DNA of 46,082 bases from the NCBI GenBank assembly GCA_017745175.1, contig JAGHZY010000033.1, positions 1-46,082 on the forward strand. Reading direction: 5' to 3'. Numbering within the stretch: position 1 is the stretch's first letter; each line of letters opens with the position of its first letter. A program made the position numbers and the translations under genes. The notes beneath the pieces were generated by a model that was not told the origin of the DNA, made no database searches, and saw nothing but the letters and a program-made list of their open reading frames with translations. Positions 33,788 to 41,731 of this stretch are shown in pieces. Source of the DNA: Sphingopyxis sp. (lineage in GTDB: Bacteria; Pseudomonadota; Alphaproteobacteria; Sphingomonadales; Sphingomonadaceae).

Positions 33788-35426
33788 GCTCCGCAAGCGC
33801 CTGGTGGATGTCGCTGACCACGACCGACCCTTCGCCGACCGATGACGCGACGCGTTTCACCGATCCCTTGCGCACGTCGCCGACGGCATAGATGCGCGGC
33901 CAGCTCGTCTCGAAGCGGCTCGGCATGCGGTCGAGCGACCAGCCCGCCTTGACCAGTTCGATCGGCGCGATGTCGGTCCCGGTTTTGACGAATCCGCGCT
34001 CGTCGCAGACCATTTCCCTCGGCAGCCATGTCGTGTTCGGGCTCGCGCCGAGAAAAAGGAACAGGAAGCCGCAATCGCAATGGCTCTCGTCGCCGGTCTC
34101 GCGGCAGCGGTAGGTCAGGCCCGCCAGATGTTCCTCGCCGTGCAGGCCGACGACGTCGGTCGACGGGATGATCTCGATATTCGGATGTTCCTCAAGCCTT
34201 TTGACCAGATATTCGGACATCGTCTCGCGCAGGCTCGCGCGGCGGAAAATGACATGAACCTTCTTCGCGACGCTCGCGAGATAGATCGCGCCCTGCCCCG
34301 CCGAATTTCCCGACCCGACGATCGTCACCTCGGCATCGCTGCACAGCTGCGCCTCCATCGGCGTCGCGCCATAATAGATGCCGCGGCCCTCATAGGCTTC
34401 GATGCCCTCGATCGGCAGGCTCTGATATTTGGCACCGCTCGCGACGACGACTGCGCGGCTGCGCAGCTTGCGCCCGTCGGCGAGGTGCAGGCAATAGGCG
34501 TCGCCGTCGCGGTTGATCGACGCCGCACGTACCGGCGAAACCAGCCGTGCACCGAATTTCTGCGCCTGCACCGTCGCACGCCGCGCCAGCTCGTTGCCCG
34601 AGATACCCGTCGGGAAACCGAGATAATTCTCTATCTTCGACGACGTGCCGGCCTGACCCCCGGGGGCGAGCGCGTCGAGCGCGATCACCGTGAGCCCTTC
34701 GGACGCCGCATAGACCGCCGCAGCAAGCCCGCCGGGGCCGCTGCCGACGACAAGAACATCGGCGGTCGCTCCGTCGGGAAGCAGATCGAGCCCCAGCCCC
34801 GCCGCCAGCTGCTCGGGCGTCGGCTGGATCAGCACTTCGGCCGCGCCGAGGATGGCTACCGGCAGCTGATCCCCGGTCAGCCCGCGTTCGGCCAGCAGAT
34901 GGGCGGCGACGGGGCCGTCGGCGGGGTCGAACCAGCGATGCGCCACGCCATGCTTCGTCAGCAGGTCGCGCATGGCATAGACGCTACGGTCCATCGCCGC
35001 GCCGATGATGATCGTCACCGCAAAGCCGCGATGCTTGCTGAACTCGCGCCGCGCCGACAGCACACGGACGAAGATATCCGAAAAATGGCTGTTCCCGGCG
35101 ATAAGGCGCTGAAAGTCGGCGTGCGCGATGCGCAGTATGTCGCCGTCCGCGCCCATCTCGACGCGCGACAGGTGCCGCTGGCCGGTCAGCACGGACAGAT
35201 CGCCGGCGAACTGCCCATGCTCCATCCAGCCGACCCGCTTGCGCCCTTCGTCGGTCGACGCGAAAATATCGGTGTGACCCGACAGGGTGACGATGCAGTC
35301 GGGCGCCATCGCGCCTTCCTCGACCAGCAGGTCGCCCATGCTGTGCGACTCGACGGTGCCGAAGCCACGCAGTTCGCCCAGTTCGGCGTCGGTAAATGTG
35401 TAATTGACCTCGGCGCGGGAAACCAT
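33768..35426 (-). CDS. cNMP-domain/FAD oxidoreductase, thioredoxin-reductase-like without CxxC
   Basis: 552 residues in three parts. Residues 10-125 are a cyclic-nucleotide-binding (Crp-like) domain (GDLLVEEGAMAPDCIVTLSG, GQFAGDLSVLTGQRHLSRV). Residues about 130-215 resemble a thioredoxin/glutaredoxin-like fold (RDLLTKHGVAHRWFD, PVAILGAAEVLIQPT), with no CxxC. From 222 a thioredoxin-reductase-type flavoprotein: FAD motif LVVGSGPGGLAAAVYAASEG, GTSSKIENYLGFPTGISG, NADPH motif TIVGSGNSAGQGAIYL and RIYAVGDVRKGSVKRVASSVGEGSV. At the place of the redox CATC of thioredoxin reductase the sequence is YGATPMEA, so it cannot be a normal reductase. The substrate is unknown. Confidence 0.9.
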   Translation of the reverse strand: MVSRAEVNYTFTDAELGELRGFGTVESHSMGDLLVEEGAMAPDCIVTLSGHTDIFASTDEGRKRVGWMEHGQFAGDLSVLTGQRHLSRVEMGADGDILRIAHADFQRLIAGNSHFSDIFVRVLSARREFSKHRGFAVTIIIGAAMDRSVYAMRDLLTKHGVAHRWFDPADGPVAAHLLAERGLTGDQLPVAILGAAEVLIQPTPEQLAAGLGLDLLPDGATADVLVVGSGPGGLAAAVYAASEGLTVIALDALAPGGQAGTSSKIENYLGFPTGISGNELARRATVQAQKFGARLVSPVRAASINRDGDAYCLHLADGRKLRSRAVVVASGAKYQSLPIEGIEAYEGRGIYYGATPMEAQLCSDAEVTIVGSGNSAGQGAIYLASVAKKVHVIFRRASLRETMSEYLVKRLEEHPNIEIIPSTDVVGLHGEEHLAGLTYRCRETGDESHCDCGFLFLFLGASPNTTWLPREMVCDERGFVKTGTDIAPIELVKAGWSLDRMPSRFETSWPRIYAVGDVRKGSVKRVASSVGEGSVVVSDIHQALAELTPAAS

Positions 35427-35571
35427 GGCGGGAGAGTCCTTTCGGCTATGACTTGTCGATTGTCCCTAGCGTGGCTGCAGCCTCTTGTCTCGCTTTTGCC
35501 CCGGTCGGCGCGCGTCCGCCCCGCTTGGGCGCGAGTGTTACCACCGCGTTACAAAATTGCGCGATAGGGTC

Positions 35572-35679
35572 TTTACAGGGGGGACCCCCCTGCATATATC
35601 GCCCCCGCTGCCCCAGGGGGACTTCCAATAACCGCAAGGCAGCCTTTGTGTTTAACGTTATTTTTGGGGGTCCCTTGAG
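35572..35679 (+). ncRNA. Structured leader of ornithine decarboxylase, speF-like cis-regulatory RNA
   Basis: A perfect odd palindrome CAGGGGGG-A-CCCCCCTG (35576-35592) forms a stem. CCCCC (35602-35606) can pair with GGGGG (35616-35620). Near the start, GGGGG at 35666-35670 is the probable ribosome binding site, and GGGGGT (35666-35671) can instead pair with ACCCCC (35584-35589), while GTCCC (35670-35674) can pair with GGGAC (35618-35622): mutually exclusive folds. A leader RNA named speF is known upstream of ornithine decarboxylase in alphaproteobacteria; membership here is inferred from position and fold. The upstream part, 35427-35571, shows only a weak promoter-like TTACAA. Confidence 0.65.
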
Positions 35680-36873
35680 TTGCACCAGCATCATAGCGCC
35701 CACGGGCTGATTCAGGCACTTTCGCCGGTCGAACCTGTTACGCTTGTCCGCCCGCACGCCGCGGCGCGCGCAGCGCGTTTCTTCATCGAGCGATTTCCCG
35801 GCACGACCATGTATGCGGTCAAGGCGAATCCGTCGCCCGACCTCCTGCGCGTGCTGTGGGATTCGGGTGTCACGCATTATGACGTCGCCTCGGTCGCCGA
35901 GGTCCGGCTGGTGGCGCGCACCCTCCCCGAAGCGACGCTCTGCTTCATGCATCCGGTGAAGGCCGAGGAAGCGATTTCCGAAGCCTACTGGAAGCACGGC
36001 GTACGCACCTTCTCGCTCGACACGATGGACGAGCTCGAGAAGATCGTCCGCGCGACCGAGGGCGCGCAGGATCTGAACCTGCTCGTCCGTCTCCGCGTCT
36101 CGTCCGACCATTCGAAGCTCAGCCTTGCCGCCAAGTTCGGCGCCGAGGCCGACGAAGTCGTCGAATTGCTGATGGCGACCCGCCAGGCTGCCGACGCGCT
36201 CGGCATCTGCTTCCACGTTGGTAGCCAGGCGATGACCCCGCACGCCTATGCACAGGCGATGGAACGCGTCCGCGCCGCGATCGTCGCGGCGTCGGTTACC
36301 GTCGACATCGTCGATGTCGGCGGCGGCTTCCCCTCGTCCTACCCGGGCATGGAGCCCCCGCCGCTCGACGCCTATTTCGAGACGATCCACCGCAGCTTCG
36401 AAAGCCTGCCGATCAGCTACTCTGCGGAACTCTGGTGCGAACCGGGCCGTGCGCTGTCGGCCGAGTACAGCTCGCTGATCGTACGCGTCGAAAAGCGCCG
36501 CGGCGAGGAACTGTACATCAACGACGGCGCTTATGGCGCGCTGTTCGACGCCGCGCATGTCGGCTGGCGCTTCCCGGTCACGCTGCTTCGCGACGCCGCG
36601 AGCGATGCCGAGATGGTGGCGTTCAGCTTCTATGGCCCGACCTGCGACGATCTCGACCATATGGCGGGGCCGTTCTTCCTGCCCGCGGATATCAGGGCCG
36701 GCGACTTCATCGAGATCGGCATGCTCGGCGCCTATGGCTGTGCGATGCGCACGAAGTTCAACGGCTTCGGCGCCGATGAAACGCATGTCGTCAGCGACGA
36801 GCCGATGGCGAGCCTCTACACCGGCCAAATCGAACAGGAACGCCGCAGCGCGACCGTGACCAAACTGTTCTGA
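35680..36873 (+). CDS. Ornithine (or ornithine/lysine) decarboxylase, PLP fold type III
   Basis: 397 residues. PLP lysine Lys48 is in MYAVKANPSPDLL; the pyridine-nitrogen region EPGRALSAEYSSL, glycine-rich DVGGGFPSSYPG, CFHVGSQAM and the active-site Cys in FYGPTCDDLDHMAGP fit eukaryotic-type ornithine decarboxylase. It makes putrescine, the substrate for carboxyspermidine synthesis. An in-frame TAA at 35653 and no ATG or GTG point to TTG at 35680 as the start, nine bases after GGGGG. A strong terminator follows. Lysine or ornithine preference cannot be judged. Confidence 0.92.
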   Translation: MHQHHSAHGLIQALSPVEPVTLVRPHAAARAARFFIERFPGTTMYAVKANPSPDLLRVLWDSGVTHYDVASVAEVRLVARTLPEATLCFMHPVKAEEAISEAYWKHGVRTFSLDTMDELEKIVRATEGAQDLNLLVRLRVSSDHSKLSLAAKFGAEADEVVELLMATRQAADALGICFHVGSQAMTPHAYAQAMERVRAAIVAASVTVDIVDVGGGFPSSYPGMEPPPLDAYFETIHRSFESLPISYSAELWCEPGRALSAEYSSLIVRVEKRRGEELYINDGAYGALFDAAHVGWRFPVTLLRDAASDAEMVAFSFYGPTCDDLDHMAGPFFLPADIRAGDFIEIGMLGAYGCAMRTKFNGFGADETHVVSDEPMASLYTGQIEQERRSATVTKLF

Positions 36874-36881
36874 ATTGATCC

Positions 36882-36908
36882 GGGGCCGGCTTTTGCCGGC
36901 CCCCTCCT
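36882..36908 (+). terminator. Rho-independent terminator after ornithine decarboxylase
   Basis: GGGGCCGGC (36882-36890), loop TTTT, GCCGGCCCC (36895-36903): a perfect nine-base-pair stem, followed by CTCCTT. It lies nine bases after the decarboxylase stop and before the convergent PhzF gene, so it may serve both. The T tract is weak. Confidence 0.75.
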
Positions 36909-36918
36909 TCCGGCTGGC

Positions 36919-37809
36919 TCAGCCGCAGTCGATCTCGCCCTTCATCACCGGTACGCATGTCCCGTACAGCGTCGTGCGGATGCCGTCGGACGTGCGGCGC
37001 GCGGTGACGTCGAGCAGGCTCGGCCGCCCCATTTCGACGCCCTGACGGATTTCGAACCGCGCTTCGCCGGTCTCGGGCTCCAGCGACAGCAGTAGCCCGG
37101 CAAGCGGTGCATTCGCGCTGCCGGTCGCCGGGTCTTCCCATGTTCCCGCCAGCGGCGCGAACATCCGCGCACGCAGCGTGCGCCCCTGCCTGCAATAGAC
37201 ATGAAGCGACAGCCGCGTGCCGAACTGCGGGCGCGCCGCCAACGCGTCGCGGAACGCCGCCAGATCGGGGACGCAGCGGGACAGCGCCGCTTCGCTCACT
37301 TCGGCGATGACATAAGGGTTGCCGACCGACGCGACGATCGGCGGATGCGCCGTCACGACAATATCGCCGGGCACAAGCCGCAGCATCTGCGCGACCACCT
37401 CGGGCGCGACGGTTTCGCCCAAGCTGAGCGGCTGCGGCGCGGCAACCGTGGCGCCAACGGGCGCGCCTTCGGCATTCCGAACGATTGCGATCTCCGCGAT
37501 CCCGGCAGGAATCTCGAACGTCGCGGTGCCGAGGCCGGGATCGGCGGCCGCCAGCACGAACGCCGTCCCCACCATCGGATGCCCCGCGAACGCCATTTCC
37601 TCGGTGCGGTTGAAAATGCGGACGCGCGCCGTGTGCGCGGGATCGGCGGGCGGCAGGACGAAGGTCGTCTCGCTCAGATTGAACTCGGCCGCCACCGCCT
37701 GCATCGTCGCATCGGACAGCGCCTCGCCGCCCGTTATCACGGCGAGCGGGTTGCCGCCGAACCGGCTCCGGGTGAACACATCGACGGTCGAAAAGGGTAA
37801 CAGGGCCAT
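36919..37809 (-). CDS. PhzF-family isomerase-like protein
   Basis: 296 residues of the PhzF/epimerase-like fold. FSTVDVFTRSRFGGNPLAVI opens it and FNRTEEMAFAGHPMVGTAFVL holds the conserved catalytic Glu region (about residues 66-86). YGTCVPVMKGEIDCG ends it and GTWEDPATGSANAPLAGLLL is the family motif in the second half. Homologues isomerise small acids; natural substrates are mostly unknown. The ATG at 37809 has CGGAG eight bases upstream; a longer frame runs into the arsR gene on the other strand. It is divergent from the ArsR regulator over 66 bases, which contain TTGACA (37840-37845) facing arsR. Confidence 0.9.
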   Translation of the reverse strand: MALLPFSTVDVFTRSRFGGNPLAVITGGEALSDATMQAVAAEFNLSETTFVLPPADPAHTARVRIFNRTEEMAFAGHPMVGTAFVLAAADPGLGTATFEIPAGIAEIAIVRNAEGAPVGATVAAPQPLSLGETVAPEVVAQMLRLVPGDIVVTAHPPIVASVGNPYVIAEVSEAALSRCVPDLAAFRDALAARPQFGTRLSLHVYCRQGRTLRARMFAPLAGTWEDPATGSANAPLAGLLLSLEPETGEARFEIRQGVEMGRPSLLDVTARRTSDGIRTTLYGTCVPVMKGEIDCG

Positions 37810-37875
37810 GGCGCGAACTCCGTTTGATTCGCCGCGACCGTTGACACATAGTTCGTTGATTGGCAAATTATCGAT

Positions 37876-38175
37876 ATGACCGATGCCGAACTGTTCCGCG
37901 CGCTGGGGAACGAGCGCCGCCTCCAGATCCTCGCGTGGCTCAAGGACCCGCGCGCCCATTTTCCTCCTCAGGTCGACGGCGATCTTGTCGATGACGGCGT
38001 GTGCGGGCAATTGATCGCCGAAAAGCTGGGGATCGGCGCCTCGACGCTCAGCGAGCATATGCGTGTCCTGCAGGGCAGCAATCTCGTTACCGCGAAGCGT
38101 ATCAGGCAATGGACATTCTATCGCCGCAACGACGAACGGCTGCGCGCACTCGCGGCGGTGGTCGGTGCGATCTAG
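37876..38175 (+). CDS. ArsR-family winged-helix regulator
   Basis: 99 residues. LFRALGNERRLQILAWLKDP opens the wing-helix fold and GVCGQLIAEKLGIGASTLSEHMRVL is the recognition helix region. The insert RAHFPPQVDGDLVDDGVCG with one cysteine is typical of a non-metal subgroup; the CxC-type metal motifs of arsenic or cadmium sensors are absent. It is divergent from the PhzF gene and 63 bases before an MFS gene, so both are likely targets. No Shine-Dalgarno is visible, so the transcript may be leaderless. Confidence 0.88.
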   Translation: MTDAELFRALGNERRLQILAWLKDPRAHFPPQVDGDLVDDGVCGQLIAEKLGIGASTLSEHMRVLQGSNLVTAKRIRQWTFYRRNDERLRALAAVVGAI

Positions 38176-38238
38176 TATCTGCCGGGCCGATGGATTCCGG
38201 GATGGCCTGACCCGGCGCCGCTGCTAGATTGCGCCCCG

Positions 38239-39552
38239 ATGCAGCCTTTCCACCATCTCCTCGCCAATAATCTGGTCGCGAACATCACCAATTTCACCGT
38301 GTGGTTCGCGCTGACCTTCTGGACCTTCCTCGAAACGCAGTCGGTGTTCGCGACGGGGATGATTGCCGGCATCTACCTCGTGCTGACCGCCGCGCTCGGC
38401 ATCTGGTTCGGCAGCCTCGTCGACCATCACGGCAAGCGCAACATGATGATGGTCTCGAGCATCGCCTCGCTGACCCTCTATGGCGTCGCATTTGGCGGAT
38501 ATCTGCTCGATCCGGCCATTCGCGATGCCAAGGTCCCGGGCTTCACGCTCTGGCTCTTCATCCTCGTGTGCATGGTCGCCGTGATCGCCGGCAATATCCG
38601 GATGATCGCGCTGCCGACGCTCGTCACGCTGCTCGTCCCCGAGGACCGGCGCGACAAGGCGAACGGGCTCGTCGGCATGGTCAGCGGCATCGGGTTCCTC
38701 GCCACCTCGGCGATCAGCGGCTTCCTCGTGGCATGGGGCGGGATGGAGGCGACGCTCGGCTTTGCGATCGCCCTGTCGCTCCTTGCTATCATCCACCTTT
38801 CCTGCCTTCGCATCGCCGAGCCGCGGGGCGCCGATGCCGACGAAGCGCCGCGCCGCATCGATCTTGCCGGAACCTTCCGCCTCGTCCTCGCCGTCCCCGG
38901 CCTTTTCGCACTGATCCTCTTCGCCTGTTTCAACAACCTGCTCGGCGGCGTGTTCATGGCCCTGATGGACGCCTATGGCCTGTCGCTGATGAAGGTCGAG
39001 GCGTGGGGCATGCTCTGGGCGGTGACGTCGAGCGCCTTCATCCTCAGCGGCGCGTTGATCGCGCGCACCGGTCTCGGCAAAAATCCGGTAAGGACGCTGC
39101 TCCTCGTCAATCTCGTCACCTGGGCGGTCGCTGCCCTCTTCACGGTTCAGTCGTCGATCCCGCTGCTCGCGATCGGCTGCTTCGTCTGGATGTTCCTTGG
39201 CCCTTATGCCGAAGCGGCCGAACAGACGACCTTGCAGAAAGTCGTCCCGTTCGAGCGCCAGGGTCGCGTCTTCGGCTTCGCCCAGTCGGTCGAGCAGGCC
39301 GCCTCGCCGCTCACCGCCTTCCTTATCGCGCCGATCGCCCAGTTCGTCTTCGTCCCGTTCATGACCGGCGGCGCGGGGGCCGACGCGATCGGCGACTGGT
39401 ACGGCCGCGGTCCCGAACGCGGGATCGCGCTCGTCTTCACGATCGCCGGCGTCCTCGGCGTCGCGTTGACGCTGGCGGCGTTCGCGTCGCGATCCTATCG
39501 TCGCATCTCGGCCGCCTACGCCGCCGGCGACCCCGCGCCATCGGCAGCCTGA
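38239..39552 (+). CDS. Major facilitator superfamily transporter
   Basis: 437 residues with about 12 spans. The motif-A-like loop GSLVDHHGKRNMMMVSS lies between spans 2 and 3. VIAGNIRMIALPTLVTLLVPEDRRDKANG and EQTTLQKVVPFERQGRVFGFAQSVEQAASP suit the MFS_1/MFS_3 efflux group. The substrate is unknown; its place after an ArsR regulator hints at regulated efflux. The start MQPFHHLLANNLVANITNF is natural though no good ribosome binding site is seen. Confidence 0.9.
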   Translation: MQPFHHLLANNLVANITNFTVWFALTFWTFLETQSVFATGMIAGIYLVLTAALGIWFGSLVDHHGKRNMMMVSSIASLTLYGVAFGGYLLDPAIRDAKVPGFTLWLFILVCMVAVIAGNIRMIALPTLVTLLVPEDRRDKANGLVGMVSGIGFLATSAISGFLVAWGGMEATLGFAIALSLLAIIHLSCLRIAEPRGADADEAPRRIDLAGTFRLVLAVPGLFALILFACFNNLLGGVFMALMDAYGLSLMKVEAWGMLWAVTSSAFILSGALIARTGLGKNPVRTLLLVNLVTWAVAALFTVQSSIPLLAIGCFVWMFLGPYAEAAEQTTLQKVVPFERQGRVFGFAQSVEQAASPLTAFLIAPIAQFVFVPFMTGGAGADAIGDWYGRGPERGIALVFTIAGVLGVALTLAAFASRSYRRISAAYAAGDPAPSAA

Positions 39553-39627
39553 GACCCGAAACCCCTTCCGTTTTACTTTGCAATCATTCTATCCTGCGCG
39601 CGAAGCGGAAAGAGAGGATGCGCGCCT

Positions 39628-40782
39628 ATGCTGTCAGGGATCCGGATCGTCGATCTCACTACGGTCATCTTCGGCCCTTATGCGACGCAGATGCTCGCCG
39701 ATCTCGGCGCCGAGGTGATCAAGGTCGAAACCCCCGGCACCGGCGATATCTCGCGCTATCTCGGCAACGGTATCCCCGACCCGACGATGGGGTCGATCCA
39801 TCTGACCGTGAACCGTGGCAAGCGCTCGATCGCGCTCGATCTCAAAAACCCTGCGGACGCGGCCGTTCTGCGCGACCTGATCGCGACCGCCGACGTCTTC
39901 TTCCACAATGTCCGGGGCAAGGCGATCGCGCGGCTCGGCTTCGACTATGCCGGCTGCAGGGCGATCAAGCCCGATATCATCTACGTCCATGGCACCGGCT
40001 TCGGGCAGGACGGGCCCTATGCCGACCTGCAAGCCTATGATGATGTCATCCAGGCTGCCACCGGCACGACCAGCCTGCTCCCGCGCGTCGATGGCGACCC
40101 GCGCCCGCGCTACCTGCCGTCGCTGATCGCCGACAAGATCGCCGGCCAGTTCGGCGCGCAGGCGATCCTCGCCGCGCTCGTCCACAAGCTGCGCACCGGC
40201 GAGGGGCAGGAGGTCGAGGTGCCGATGTTCGAATGCTTCGCCGCCTTCATGCTCACCGAGCATTTGCGCGACGACACGCTCGATCCTCCGATCGGCCCCG
40301 CCGGCTATCCGCGCCAGCTCGACCCGACGCGCCAGCCCTTCCCGACCAGCGACGGCTATCTCGCGATCGTCCCCTACACCCCCGAATCGACCGCGCGGCT
40401 GATGGGGCTGCTCGGCAGCGCCGAGCTGCTCGAAACGCCCGGATATGAGGCGGCAAAGGCCAAGGGGCAGCATATGCCGATCATCTACAGCGAGATCGCG
40501 CGCAAGACGCCCGCGAAGACCAGCGCCGAATGGCTCGTGATCTTCGCCGACAACGATATCCCGGCGATGGCGGCGCGCGATCTCCAGGACATCCGGGCGG
40601 ATCCGCATTTCGTCGCGACGGACTTTTTCCGCCATCGCACGCACCCCGATGTCGGCGCATTCCACGAAATGCAGCCGCCCGTGAAATATGGCGCGATGGC
40701 GCCTCGCGATCTCGGCTTTGCGCCGCGCGTGGACGGCGATGGCGCAGCGATCCGGACGGAGATCGCCGGGCGCCCCGGCTGA
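39628..40782 (+). CDS. Class III (CaiB/BaiF family) CoA-transferase
   Basis: 384 residues. IRIVDLTTVIFGPYATQMLADLGAEVIKVE is the standard opening; RGKRSIALDLKNPADAAVL and the region with the catalytic Asp, LQAYDDVIQAATG (around residue 137-149), follow, and TGEGQEVEVPMFEC ends the first half. Family members move CoA between organic acids; the substrate here is unknown. GAGAGGA lies before the ATG. It is 75 bases after the MFS gene and may be in the same transcript. Confidence 0.92.
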   Translation: MLSGIRIVDLTTVIFGPYATQMLADLGAEVIKVETPGTGDISRYLGNGIPDPTMGSIHLTVNRGKRSIALDLKNPADAAVLRDLIATADVFFHNVRGKAIARLGFDYAGCRAIKPDIIYVHGTGFGQDGPYADLQAYDDVIQAATGTTSLLPRVDGDPRPRYLPSLIADKIAGQFGAQAILAALVHKLRTGEGQEVEVPMFECFAAFMLTEHLRDDTLDPPIGPAGYPRQLDPTRQPFPTSDGYLAIVPYTPESTARLMGLLGSAELLETPGYEAAKAKGQHMPIIYSEIARKTPAKTSAEWLVIFADNDIPAMAARDLQDIRADPHFVATDFFRHRTHPDVGAFHEMQPPVKYGAMAPRDLGFAPRVDGDGAAIRTEIAGRPG

Positions 40783-40850
40783 AGAATTTCGACAATTGCA
40801 TATCGGCGCGCGGTCCCTAGCATCGCCGCCGAACGATAAAGGGGGAACCG

Positions 40851-41282
40851 ATGACACCGAACATCCTCGCACCGGGCGCGGTGCTTATCCTGTGGACGCT
40901 GGTCATGCTGGTCTGGGTTGCGGTGACCCGCTTCCGCGCGCTCGCCAAATCGGGCATCGACCTGACCGCCGCGCCGCCGGGCGGTCGCGGCGGCGACCTC
41001 GAAGGCATATTGCCGCCGATCACCAATTGGAAATCGCACAATTATACGCATTTGCTCGAACAGCCGACGCTCTTCTATGCGGTCATCCTGATCCTGCACG
41101 CGATCGGCGGTTATCCCGCCTATCTCGTGTGGATCGCGTGGGCCTATGTCGCGCTGCGGATCGTGCACAGTTTCTGGCAGGCGACGGTGAATCGCATCCC
41201 GGTGCGCTTTGCCATCTTTGCGCTGTCGACGCTGTGCCTGCTGGTACTCGCGTTGCTCGCGGTCGTCGCAACTCTGGGTTGA
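40851..41282 (+). CDS. MAPEG-family membrane protein, first of a tandem pair
   Basis: 143 residues with four predicted spans. Conserved core: ILPPITNWKSHNYTHLLEQP, then TLFYAVILILHAIGG and AWAYVALRIVHSFWQATVNR, which is the membrane-associated eicosanoid/glutathione metabolism fold. It is about half identical to the next gene by eye. Bacterial members bind glutathione or act as glutathione transferases; the function of this one is untested. It is 68 bases after the CoA-transferase gene. Confidence 0.9.
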   Translation: MTPNILAPGAVLILWTLVMLVWVAVTRFRALAKSGIDLTAAPPGGRGGDLEGILPPITNWKSHNYTHLLEQPTLFYAVILILHAIGGYPAYLVWIAWAYVALRIVHSFWQATVNRIPVRFAIFALSTLCLLVLALLAVVATLG

Positions 41283-41296
41283 GGGGGGAGAGAGAA

Positions 41297-41731
41297 ATGG
41301 ATAGCAACGCCATATTGGGACCGGTCGCGACGCTCGCGCTCTGGTCGATGGTCATGTGGGTGTGGATGTACGCGACGCGCCTCCCCGCGATGGGCCGCGC
41401 GAAGATTGACGCCATCAACCTCGTCGGCGGCACGGGCAAGGGGCTCGACGACGTGCTGCCGCCCGAAGTCCAGTGGAAGGCGCATAATTACAATCATCTC
41501 ATGGAGCAGCCGACGGTCTTCTATGCCGTCGCCATCGCGCTCGCGATCGGCGGCATGGGCGGCGGGCTCAATACGCAGCTCGCCTGGGCCTATGTCGCGC
41601 TGCGCATTGTGCACAGCCTGATCCAGGTCACGGTGAACCGCGTGATGTGGCGCTTCGGCGTTTTCGTGCTCGCGAGCCTCGCGCTGATCGCGCTCTGCGT
41701 CCACGCCTTCATCGGTTTCGTGCTACACTAG
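41297..41731 (+). CDS. MAPEG-family membrane protein, second of a tandem pair
   Basis: 144 residues with the same four-span layout: VLPPEVQWKAHNYNHLMEQP, TVFYAVAIALAIGGMGGG and AWAYVALRIVHSLIQVTVNR, matching the first copy closely around the HNY-HL-EQPT and LRIVHS motifs. GGGGGGAG stands seven bases before the ATG, an unusually strong site. It is 14 bases after the first copy, so both should be co-translated. Its TAG stop shares CTAG with the convergent methyltransferase gene. Confidence 0.92.
   Translation: MDSNAILGPVATLALWSMVMWVWMYATRLPAMGRAKIDAINLVGGTGKGLDDVLPPEVQWKAHNYNHLMEQPTVFYAVAIALAIGGMGGGLNTQLAWAYVALRIVHSLIQVTVNRVMWRFGVFVLASLALIALCVHAFIGFVLH

Noticed and set aside
35453..35710. Possible leader peptide or gene upstream of ornithine decarboxylase
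   Set aside because: Starts with TTG without a ribosome binding site, overlaps the decarboxylase in another frame and is better explained by a structured RNA leader.
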